Source: JBEEPE01 sp041191265
GTDB taxonomy: Bacteria; Verrucomicrobiota; Verrucomicrobiia; Chthoniobacterales; Chthoniobacteraceae
Direction of reading: 5' to 3'
DNA: 10,927 nucleotides
NCBI GenBank assembly: GCA_041191265.1
Contig: JBEEPE010000382.1
Coordinates: forward strand, 1 to 10,927
The notes under the pieces are model-generated. The model made no database searches. It was not told where the DNA came from and saw only the letters and a list, made by a program, of their open reading frames with translations. Both the position numbers and the translations under genes were made by a program. This document shows, piece after piece, positions 1-6,162 of this stretch (the stretch's first letter is position 1; every line of letters begins with the position of its first letter).

Positions 1-167
1 TCCGAGAGACGCTTCCGCCAACCCGCGACCTGCTCCCGCAACGCGTCATCCGATAACGAACGAAAACCCTACTCAATCGTGTTGATTCTCTCCACCACCG
101 GCCGAAGCGATTTAACCAATCGCGTATTTTTGGACCCGATAATCTTTTTCAACAACCACGTAATCAT
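1..167 (-). pseudogene. secA: Preprotein translocase ATPase SecA, N-terminal fragment with in-frame stop
   Basis: SecA is the ATPase motor that drives proteins through SecYEG at the inner membrane. Reading from the ATG at 167, the protein begins MITWLLKKIIGSKNTRLVK and continues with LRPVVERIN, which matches the classic SecA start (xxLLKKxxGSKNxRxxKxLRPxVxxIN). Codon 33 (positions 71-69) is TAG. The same frame then continues as GFRSLSDDALREQ up to the window edge, matching the SecA segment with the LSDEALR-type motif. Frame and homology are therefore intact on both sides of the stop, so this is a point nonsense change and not a frameshift. A ribosome site AAGGA lies at 183-179, 11 bases before the ATG. 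The gap to pyrE is 74 bases. The rest of the gene is outside the window. TAG is an ordinary terminator for three other genes here. A sequence error, a second intact copy, reinitiation (TTG at 41) or readthrough all remain possible. Identity is secure; its status as a true pseudogene is not. Confidence 0.8.
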
Positions 168-241
168 AGACTTGTCTTTCCTTTAAACTCTTGCACCGAC
201 ACCAGCAAATCTTGCCTGACTCCTCACAACACCCCTCGCGC

Positions 242-832
242 CTACTTGCTCCCAGGCTTCACCGCCGGAATGCCCGCTAAATCGGCAGGCACCTGATCCG
301 CCTCGAACGTCTCAACATCCAGCCGCACCAAACTCTCAAACGGCGCACCAAAATCCGGCAGATTCCCGCCGCTCCGGTCCACCAACGACACCACACCAAC
401 CACCACCCCTCCGCGACTCCTCACAATGTCCAATGTCTCCTGCACACGCCCCCCACGTGTCACCACGTCCTCAACCACCAAAAAACGGTCGCCCGACTTA
501 ATCTCAAAGCCGCGACGCAACACCAATCGCCCATCCTCCTTTTCAGCAAAAATATGCGGCAACCCCAGCGAGCGGGCCACCTCATGCCCGACAATCACCC
601 CGCCCAACGCCGGAGAAATCACTCGCTCGGCACCAAGCCCCCGAACTTTCTCCGCCAAACGACCACACAAATCCGCCGCAATCGCGGTGTTCTGCAAAAG
701 CATCGCGCACTGGAAAAACTGGCGACTATGCAACCCCGACCTCAAAACAAAATGACCATCCAGTAGCGCCCCAGTCTGACGAAACAAATCCAACGCAGAA
801 ACCGTTGCTGAAGAATAAGAAGAAGAACTCAT
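242..832 (-). CDS. pyrE: Orotate phosphoribosyltransferase
   Basis: PyrE joins orotate to PRPP to make orotidine monophosphate in de novo pyrimidine synthesis, in the cytosol. The 196-residue product is of normal length. The type I phosphoribosyltransferase fold is visible: an N-terminal hood with GHFVLRSGLHSRQFFQ (about residues 26-41), SPALGGVIVGHEVA (about 73-86), the flexible-loop segment FAEKEDGRLVLRRGF with the likely catalytic lysine (about 95-109), and the PRPP-binding motif VVEDVVTRGG (about 119-128). The C terminus ends in IPAVKPGSK, as in the Thermus-type PyrE subgroup. In the PRPP loop the usual TTGGS is TRGGR, which I take to be a subgroup variant. The N terminus has a serine-rich stretch before residue 10. 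It starts 18 bases after ridA and has no clear Shine-Dalgarno site. The stop is TAG. Co-transcription with ridA is likely. Confidence 0.93.
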   Translation of the reverse strand: MSSSSYSSATVSALDLFRQTGALLDGHFVLRSGLHSRQFFQCAMLLQNTAIAADLCGRLAEKVRGLGAERVISPALGGVIVGHEVARSLGLPHIFAEKEDGRLVLRRGFEIKSGDRFLVVEDVVTRGGRVQETLDIVRSRGGVVVGVVSLVDRSGGNLPDFGAPFESLVRLDVETFEADQVPADLAGIPAVKPGSK

Positions 833-850
833 GATAAGATTTTTTTCGCC

Positions 851-1246
851 TCAAACCCCCGCCTCGCGATTGCGAACTGCCACAGCCTCAACCTCAACCT
901 GTACCCCACGAGGCAACGCAGAAACCTGCACCGTCGACCGCGCAGGATACGGCTCAGAAAAATAGGAAGCGTACACCTCATTCAACTCCCCAAACTTTGA
1001 CAAATCCGTGATGAAAATCGTCACCTTTACCACATCCGAAAAACCCATCTCGCTCGCTCGCAACACCGCTCCAAGGTTCAAGAAAACACGGTGTGCCGCC
1101 TCCCGCACTCCCCCAAAAACCACCTCGCCAGTCGCCGGATCCAACGGAATCTGGCCCGAACAATACAAAGTGTCACCCACCAGCACCGCTTGCGAGTAGG
1201 GACCGACCGCTTTCGGGGCGTCCGAAGTGACAACGATTTTTCTCAT
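851..1246 (-). CDS. ridA: RidA/YjgF-family enamine/imine deaminase
   Basis: RidA hydrolyses reactive enamine/imine intermediates such as 2-aminoacrylate released by PLP enzymes, protecting other PLP enzymes in the cytosol. The 131-residue product starts MRKIVVTSDAPKAVGPYSQA and carries the family hallmarks: GPYSQA near residue 18, SGQIPLDPATGEVV (about 35-48), and PARSTVQVSALPRG followed by VEVEAVA near the end. The ARSTV arginine and the later glutamate correspond to the substrate carboxylate-binding and catalytic positions of RidA. The frame stays open upstream to 1381, but that extension overlaps the trpF end and has no family counterpart, so the ATG at 1246 is chosen. A 91-base gap separates it from trpF, leaving room for its own promoter, though I see no clear one. 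The stop is TGA. RidA versus a close Rid subgroup cannot be settled by eye, but the motifs favour RidA itself. Confidence 0.9.
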   Translation of the reverse strand: MRKIVVTSDAPKAVGPYSQAVLVGDTLYCSGQIPLDPATGEVVFGGVREAAHRVFLNLGAVLRASEMGFSDVVKVTIFITDLSKFGELNEVYASYFSEPYPARSTVQVSALPRGVQVEVEAVAVRNREAGV

Positions 1247-1337
1247 ACAGAACCGAAAAGGGTACGGCGCGCGAAACCCCATGTAAAGAAGCCCAATCCA
1301 CACGCAACCGCGCCTGAAACCAGCACCGTTATCGGAC

Positions 1338-1985
1338 TCAAAACCCCTGCGCCGCGAGGCGTACCTCTCGGCAAAACTCACGCATCAAGCCGGCATCCTT
1401 CACGCCAGGAGAAGATTCAACACCCGATGCCACATCCACCCCAGACGGACGCACCGTTCTCACAGCAAGCGCAACGTTCAACGGTGTCAGCCCCCCCGCT
1501 AAAAGCACTCTCCTCCCCGAATGCCGCCGCACTAACTCACTCGCCAAATCAAGGTTCAACGAAACCCCCGTTCCCCCAAACGCCCCCTCCACCGCAGCAT
1601 CAATTAACACCTCACGACCCGGCGCCCCCTCAATCGCTCGATCACCCGACGCAGCATCGCGCACCCGAACCGCGCGCAAAACCCGAGTTCCCAACGATTC
1701 AACCTCCCCACAAAAATCCGCTGTCTCGTCGCCGTGCAACTGCACAACGTCGATCATCCCCTCCCCCACCACTCGGCGAACCTCTTCCAACGTTGGATTC
1801 ACAAACAAACCCACTCGCACAGCCAGAGTGCTCAAGGTCCGAAGCCAACCCGCCGCGTCGTCCGGGCTAACATACCGCTTGCTCCCAGACCAAAAATTGA
1901 ACCCCAAAAGATGCGCCCCCGCATCAATGGCTTCCTCCGCATCCGAGGCCCGCGTAAATCCGCAAATCTTGATCCGAACCGCCAT
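1338..1985 (-). CDS. trpF: Phosphoribosylanthranilate isomerase
   Basis: TrpF catalyses the Amadori rearrangement of phosphoribosylanthranilate to CdRP in tryptophan synthesis. The 215-residue TIM-barrel protein shows MAVRIKICGFT at the start (general-base cysteine in KICG), LGFNFWSGSKRYVSP (about 27-41), VGLFVNPT, DVVQLHGDE, LIDAAVEGAFGGTG (catalytic aspartate in LIDA) and the C-terminal phosphate-binding strands LLAGGL and GVDVASGVESSPG. The frame opens 11 codons earlier with TTG at 2018, but the KICG motif normally lies at the very N terminus, so the ATG at 1985 is chosen. Neither start has a good Shine-Dalgarno site. After GGTG the usual FDW-like residues read SLNLDL, a variation at the substrate-side loop. 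It follows sufT by 34 bases and may be the tail of the same transcript. No other trp gene is in the window. Confidence 0.93.
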   Translation of the reverse strand: MAVRIKICGFTRASDAEEAIDAGAHLLGFNFWSGSKRYVSPDDAAGWLRTLSTLAVRVGLFVNPTLEEVRRVVGEGMIDVVQLHGDETADFCGEVESLGTRVLRAVRVRDAASGDRAIEGAPGREVLIDAAVEGAFGGTGVSLNLDLASELVRRHSGRRVLLAGGLTPLNVALAVRTVRPSGVDVASGVESSPGVKDAGLMREFCREVRLAAQGF

Positions 1986-2019
1986 GATGGAGAGGAGAAC
2001 TGCTCCCAAACGCCCCAAC

Positions 2020-2577
2020 TCAAATCATGCCAAGCTGCATCTTTCCAACCTCACTAATCATCGACTGATTCCACGGCGGATCCCAAACAACCTCCACCAA
2101 CGCCTCGCCCACCCCAGGTAACGCAGAAATCTTCTGCTCCGCCTCCTTCGCAATCACAGGCCCCATCCCACACCCCGGTGCAGTAAGCGTCATCTTCACC
2201 AATACCCGAGCCGTTTGCCCTGCAACCTGCTCCACCACACAGTCATAAATCAATCCGAGGTCAACGATGTTAACCGGAATCTCCGGATCAAAACACGTCT
2301 TCAACTGGCCCCACACCGCCCCCTCATCCACCACCGGCACACTCCCGTCCGCCGGTAACGCCGCAACAGGCGCCTCCACAGGAACCTCTAACCCCAACGC
2401 ATCAGCGTCCACCCCGCGAATCCGCGCCAACCCCGAAGACGTCACCACCGTAAAACTGCCCCCCAACGATTGAGTAATCGTTACCGACATCCCCGCCACA
2501 AGACGCATCGGCTCCCCACTCGGAATCCGCACCGCATCAACATCACGAACCAACGTCTTTGAACTGTCCGAACTCAT
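2020..2577 (-). CDS. sufT: Long-form SufT, MIP18/DUF59 Fe-S maturation protein
   Basis: SufT helps mature Fe-S proteins and is linked to Suf systems in many bacteria; its exact chemistry is less settled than that of SufBCD. The 185-residue product has two parts. Residues about 14-65 form the N-terminal extension of long SufT proteins, with IPSGEPMRLVAGMSVTITQ and LGGSFTV. A Pro/Ala/Val-rich linker follows. Residues about 90-185 are the DUF59 domain, with FDPEIPVNIVDLGLIYD (96-112), LTAPGCGMG with the conserved Cys136, and VVWDPPWNQSMISE near the end. The layout matches the family described as long SufT. The ATG at 2577 is preceded by AGAAGG about 10 bases upstream. It lies 19 bases after the scaffold gene, so co-transcription is very likely. 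The stop is TGA. Confidence 0.92.
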   Translation of the reverse strand: MSSDSSKTLVRDVDAVRIPSGEPMRLVAGMSVTITQSLGGSFTVVTSSGLARIRGVDADALGLEVPVEAPVAALPADGSVPVVDEGAVWGQLKTCFDPEIPVNIVDLGLIYDCVVEQVAGQTARVLVKMTLTAPGCGMGPVIAKEAEQKISALPGVGEALVEVVWDPPWNQSMISEVGKMQLGMI

Positions 2578-2596
2578 ACGTGTTTTCCCTTCTCGT

Positions 2597-3094
2597 TCAC
2601 TTGTTAAAAATAATCTTCGGCTTACTCCCCCCCTGAACCGCAGGCAGGAAACTGTCCTTCAACGTCGAAGCCGCGCCAACGCCCCCCGACGCACCGGACC
2701 CAACCGTAACCGAAGGTCCAGCACCCTCTGAAGCAACAGACTCCAACGCAGACTTCAACGCCCCCTCAACCAACTGCGCACAATGAATCTTCATGGGAGG
2801 AAGCGGCCCCAACGGCGCGGATAACTCCTCCCCACTCATCCGCAACGCCTCCTCAGGCGTGCGCCCCGCAATCAAGCGAGTCGCCGCACTCGCAACCGCA
2901 ATCGCCGTCTGACACCCAAACGTCTGGAACGTCGCTCGGTCAATCACCTTACGACCCTGCGCGTCCTCCTTGAACTTCACCCACATCCGCAACATATCCC
3001 CACAATCCGGTGAACCCACCGTGCCAATCGCATCCGCATCCGCCATCTCCCCAAGATTCTCCACTTCCCCGTCACCGTTCGTCGTCTCACTCAT
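2597..3094 (-). CDS. IscU/NifU-N type Fe-S scaffold with short N terminus
   Basis: This is a scaffold on which Fe-S clusters are built before transfer. The full ligand set is present (numbering from the ATG at 3094): C31 and D33 in SPDCGDM, C61 in TFGCQTAIA, and H104-C105 in LPPMKIHC. The 44-residue spacing between the second and third cysteines matches IscU; SufU proteins carry an insertion there, so this is IscU-type even though it sits among suf genes. LPPMK resembles the LPPVK site bound by the HscA chaperone, but no hscA/hscB is visible. The family's N-terminal helix (HFxNPRN region) is missing, and an in-frame TAA at 3106-3104 leaves no room for it. After about residue 118 a Gly/Ser/Ala-rich stretch leads to a tail ending KPKIIFNK. 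A GTG at 3100 is possible, but AAGG at 3105-3102 is correctly spaced only for the ATG at 3094. Length 165 residues. Confidence 0.88.
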   Translation of the reverse strand: MSETTNGDGEVENLGEMADADAIGTVGSPDCGDMLRMWVKFKEDAQGRKVIDRATFQTFGCQTAIAVASAATRLIAGRTPEEALRMSGEELSAPLGPLPPMKIHCAQLVEGALKSALESVASEGAGPSVTVGSGASGGVGAASTLKDSFLPAVQGGSKPKIIFNK

Positions 3095-3111
3095 AGCCAC
3101 ACCTTAAAATC

Positions 3112-3672
3112 TCACTGCAACCGATACCGAGGCAACGCCGTGTCCACCTCACAACTCCACGCATCAATTCCACCTCGCAAACACCGAACATTCGACATCC
3201 CGTGCCCAGCGAAATACGCCGCCGCATCCGGACTCCGCTTGCCCTCGTGATCAACAAAAACAATCTGAACCGCCGGATCCCATCCCGGCAACTGCCCCAT
3301 CAACTCCTGCGAAAACAACGTCGATCCCGGAATGTTCACCGCATCAAACTCCTCCCGCGTACGAATATCCACTAACACCGCCTTCCCCTCCGCAACCATC
3401 ACCTGCGCCTCTCGCGGAGTCACTTCCATCTGCCGATCCGACTCCGCACTCTGCTTGAGAAACTCAATCACCTCAGCCACCGCCACCCCGTCCTGACGCG
3501 CACAAACCTGCGCCAACGTCTCCTCAGCACCAAATCCGCAACTCGAGCATCCGCCAATGTGGTAGCCTCGAAACAATGCACGCTGCGCACCGGGGAAAAT
3601 CTCGAGCAAACGCCCCATGGTCATCTCCGGCACCACCGCTGAAAAATCAGGAACCATTTCTTCAGTCATCAT
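3112..3672 (-). CDS. DUF1858-like plus rhodanese-like protein lacking the catalytic cysteine
   Basis: A 186-residue two-domain protein. Residues about 16-74 resemble DUF1858/ScdA-N domains: MTMGRLLEIFPGAQRALFRG, then GGCSSCGFGAEETL with C42 and C45, then an acidic helix. Residues about 83-186 form a rhodanese fold: VTPREAQ, VLVDIRTREEFD, IPGSTLF, VFVDHEGKRSPDAAAYF and LRGGIDAWS. In active rhodaneses the loop reads CxxGxRS; here it is D141-H-E-G-K-R-S, so the sulfur-carrying cysteine is aspartate. The codon is GAT, two changes away from any Cys codon, so a one-base error does not explain it. C42, C45, C57, C164 and C174 remain. A strong AGGAG at 3683-3679 serves ATG 3672 (6 bases) or ATG 3669 (9 bases). 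It sits 33 bases after the SDR gene and 17 before the scaffold start, which argues for a role in Fe-S assembly as a binding or regulatory protein and not a sulfurtransferase. Confidence 0.85.
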   Translation of the reverse strand: MMTEEMVPDFSAVVPEMTMGRLLEIFPGAQRALFRGYHIGGCSSCGFGAEETLAQVCARQDGVAVAEVIEFLKQSAESDRQMEVTPREAQVMVAEGKAVLVDIRTREEFDAVNIPGSTLFSQELMGQLPGWDPAVQIVFVDHEGKRSPDAAAYFAGHGMSNVRCLRGGIDAWSCEVDTALPRYRLQ

Positions 3673-3705
3673 AACATTCTCCTATCTAACGCTTACGAGA
3701 TTCAA

Positions 3706-4476
3706 TCACCGCAAACCAATCACCCCGCCGTCCACGTCATAAGCAACGCCGCTTAAAAACTGCGCATCGTCCGAACACAGGAAATGCGCGGCCGCGGCCA
3801 CCTCTCCCGCCGAGGCCATACGCCCAATCGGCTGAGCCTTCGACAACTTCTCAAACATCTCCGCCTCGCGGCCAGGATAGTTCCGCGCAAGAAAACCGTC
3901 CACAAACGGCGTATGCACGCGCGCAGGACACAAACAGTTACACCGGATATTCTTGCTAATGTAATCCCGCGCTACCTGAAGGGTCATCGCATACACCGCC
4001 CCCTTCGAAGCCGAGTACGCAAACCTCGCCTCCAAACCCACCTTCGCCGCAATCGAGCAAAGATTCAAAACCACTCCCCCGCCCTGCTGCTCCATCCGCG
4101 GCAACACCGCCCGCAAGAGATGATGAACCCCCTTCACATTCACCGAAAAAACACGGTCCAAATCTTCAGGCGTCGTATCCACCGCCCCTCCGATGTGCGC
4201 AATGCCCGCGTTATTCACCAAAATGTCCACCCTCGCCGCCGACGCCACCGCCGCCTGAACCGACCCCTCCGACGCAACATCCGTTACCACCGCATGCGCC
4301 TGACCACCAACACCGCGAATCGCCGCAGCAACCTCGTCCGCCAACCCTTGATCACGATCCAAAACAAATACCTCCGCTCCCGCCGCTCCAAACCGCTCAC
4401 AAATCGCGCGCCCAATTCCCGATCCCCCCCCCGTCACCAGGGCCGTCTTATTTCGTAAAGAGAACATATCACTCAT
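3706..4476 (-). CDS. SDR-family NAD(P)-dependent dehydrogenase, probably sugar-acid
   Basis: A classical short-chain dehydrogenase of 256 residues. Numbering from ATG 4476, it has the cofactor motif TGGGSGIG (15-22), an acidic residue after the second strand in VFVLDRD (D40) that favours NAD over NADP, NNAG (88-91), and the catalytic S141, Y154 and K158 within CSIAAK and YSASKG. The C-terminal part has CPARVHTPFVDGF, EMFEKLSKAQPIGRM and the usual DGG end. From memory this C-terminal region resembles SDRs of deoxy-sugar-acid operons, for example 2-keto-3-deoxy-L-fuconate dehydrogenase-like proteins; that is a weak substrate guess. The ATG overlaps the uxaA stop as ATGA (4476-4473), indicating translational coupling. 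An upstream GTG at 4497 in the same frame is less likely because it lies inside uxaA and precedes the normal SDR start. The stop is TGA. Confidence 0.88.
   Translation of the reverse strand: MSDMFSLRNKTALVTGGGSGIGRAICERFGAAGAEVFVLDRDQGLADEVAAAIRGVGGQAHAVVTDVASEGSVQAAVASAARVDILVNNAGIAHIGGAVDTTPEDLDRVFSVNVKGVHHLLRAVLPRMEQQGGGVVLNLCSIAAKVGLEARFAYSASKGAVYAMTLQVARDYISKNIRCNCLCPARVHTPFVDGFLARNYPGREAEMFEKLSKAQPIGRMASAGEVAAAAHFLCSDDAQFLSGVAYDVDGGVIGLR
4473..4476 (-). promoter_or_regulatory. ATGA stop-start overlap coupling uxaA to the SDR gene
   Basis: The last codon of the dehydratase gene (TGA, 4475-4473) shares bases with the ATG (4476-4474) of the dehydrogenase gene. Such overlaps allow ribosomes finishing one gene to begin the next, giving matched output. 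A purine-rich GCGGGG stretch lies a little upstream within uxaA. This supports the two proteins acting in one pathway. Confidence 0.75.
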
Positions 4477-6134
4477 AAAGAAACCCCGCGCTTCCACGGA
4501 ATAAAATCATCCTGCCCCAACGAAACCGCCTTGGGAATCGTCCGGCCCGACGCCACTTCCAACACCACATCCACCAACCGGTGCCCACACGCCTCAACCG
4601 TCTCCGCCCCATGAATCACTGTGCCCGCATCAAAATCAATGATGTCCGGCATCCGCTCAGCCAGTTCCGTCGTCGTTGAAATCTTCAGCGTCGGGCAAAT
4701 CGGATTTCCCGTCGGCGTCCCCAAACCCGTCGTGAACAACATCACATTGCAGCCGCCCCCCGTCAGCGCAGTCGTACTCTCCACATCGTTCCCGGGCGTG
4801 TTGTACAAAACCAACCCGCCCCGACGGCGAATCGGTTCCGGATAATCCACCACTTCCACGATTGATCCCGTGCCACCCTTCCGAGCCGCACCCGCACTCT
4901 TAATCGCATCCGTAATCAACCCCTCCCGAATGTTGCCCGGCGACGGATTACGATCAAAACCCGATCCGCACGCTTCCGCCGCTGCCGCGTAACGCCGCAT
5001 CAAATCCGCAAACCGCTCCGCAGCCTCCGGCGTCTCACACCGATCACACAACTCCTGCTCCACACCGCAAAGCTCAGGAAACTCCGCCAGCGCCGGAGTC
5101 GCCCCCAACGCCGCAAACACATCCGACGCAACCCCCACCGCAGGATTCGCCGAAATACCCGAAAAACCGTCGCTCCCTCCACAGTTCAATCCCACCACCA
5201 ACTCTGAAACCGGCGCAGCTTCGCGAGCCTGCACCGCAGCAGCAGCCACCCCCGCAAACGTCGCACGCACCGCGCGCGCAACCATATCCGTCTCCGATTC
5301 ACTCCGCTGCTGCTCAAACACATGGAGTGGACGAGAAAAACCCGGATTTCGCCGCGCCAACTCGGCCATCAAAATTTCCACCTGCGCATGCTGACAACCC
5401 AAACTCAACACCGTGGCTCCCGCCACGTTCGGATGATTAATGTACCCCGCCAGCAACCCGCATAACGCATCAGAATCCTGACGCGTCCCGCCGCATCCCC
5501 CGCTGTGCATGAGGAACTTCACCCCGTCAAACGATGGAAACCGCTTCGGCGAAAACCCGTCCCGGCCCGAGGGCACAATGGAATCCAAAGCCGCAGCCTC
5601 TCCACCCGAAGTCTCCCATATCTCAGCCAACTCGCGTCCAAATCTCCGAAACCGATCCGCCTTCACCCCTCCAAGCGCTTCGTCCAACGCTGCCCGCATC
5701 ATCATCAGATTGCGGTTCTCACAAAAAACCAGCGGCACCACCAACCAATGATTCGCCGTTCCAACCCCACCCCCATCATGGCGCCGGTAACCGTCAAACG
5801 TGCGCCCCATCCACCGAGAAACATCGGGACGCACCACAACCTCAGAACGCGCCGCGCGCACCGTAAAATCCGACGACGCATGCACCAAATTTTCCAAGGT
5901 GAAAGCCTCACCGGCTCGCACCTCGCGCGACGTTCTCCCCACCACCACTCCGTACATCGTCACCAACTCGCCAACCCCAAAGGATCGCGCCGCAAACTTG
6001 TGCTTTGCCCCAACATCCGTAACCAAACTCCATTCAGCCCCACCCGCAGAGACACGCTCCCCCGCCCGCAACGGTTGCAACGCCACGATGGCGTTGTCCC
6101 TCTGGTCAATCTGTTGAATCCGATGTGCGCTCAT
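4473..6134 (-). CDS. UxaA/GarD-family sugar-acid dehydratase
   Basis: Enzymes of this family remove water from hexonic or aldaric acids (D-altronate, galactarate and relatives) to give 2-keto-3-deoxy acids, usually with Fe2+ or another divalent metal. The 553-residue protein has an N-terminal SAF domain (about residues 5-75, starting RIQQIDQRDNAIVAL), then HWLVVPLVFCENRN (about 129-142), SGGCGGTRQD (211-220), LNCGGSDGFSGISANPA (about 316-332), FTTGLGTPTGNPICPTLKIS (467-486) and a C-terminal FIPWKRG. Fusion of the SAF and large domains is the full-length altronate dehydratase layout. The frame runs 37 codons further upstream into sufD, but the family begins near the SAF domain, and GAGGG at 6148-6144 lies 9 bases before ATG 6134. 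It starts 28 bases after sufD and overlaps the SDR gene. The exact substrate cannot be read from the sequence. Confidence 0.9.
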   Translation of the reverse strand: MSAHRIQQIDQRDNAIVALQPLRAGERVSAGGAEWSLVTDVGAKHKFAARSFGVGELVTMYGVVVGRTSREVRAGEAFTLENLVHASSDFTVRAARSEVVVRPDVSRWMGRTFDGYRRHDGGGVGTANHWLVVPLVFCENRNLMMMRAALDEALGGVKADRFRRFGRELAEIWETSGGEAAALDSIVPSGRDGFSPKRFPSFDGVKFLMHSGGCGGTRQDSDALCGLLAGYINHPNVAGATVLSLGCQHAQVEILMAELARRNPGFSRPLHVFEQQRSESETDMVARAVRATFAGVAAAAVQAREAAPVSELVVGLNCGGSDGFSGISANPAVGVASDVFAALGATPALAEFPELCGVEQELCDRCETPEAAERFADLMRRYAAAAEACGSGFDRNPSPGNIREGLITDAIKSAGAARKGGTGSIVEVVDYPEPIRRRGGLVLYNTPGNDVESTTALTGGGCNVMLFTTGLGTPTGNPICPTLKISTTTELAERMPDIIDFDAGTVIHGAETVEACGHRLVDVVLEVASGRTIPKAVSLGQDDFIPWKRGVSL

Positions 6135-6162
6135 GACCGAAAACCCTCGCACGCAGAAGACC

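Noticed and set aside
387..395. SufB lacking the Cys405 equivalent, considered as a sign of a defective scaffold (these are protein residue numbers in SufB)
   Set aside because: Bacillus-type SufB proteins also lack this cysteine, while the Glu434 equivalent is present, so it is a normal family variant.
1247..1381. N-terminal extension of RidA
   Set aside because: The extra 45 residues overlap the trpF end, include no family motif, and RidA proteins start close to the GPYSQA motif, so the ATG at 1246 is used.
1091..1870. A 259-codon open frame on the + strand, rich in Pro, His, Thr and Gln
   Set aside because: It lies antisense to trpF and ridA, which are clearly recognised. Its composition is what the C-rich complement of G-rich coding DNA produces, and it shows no domain.
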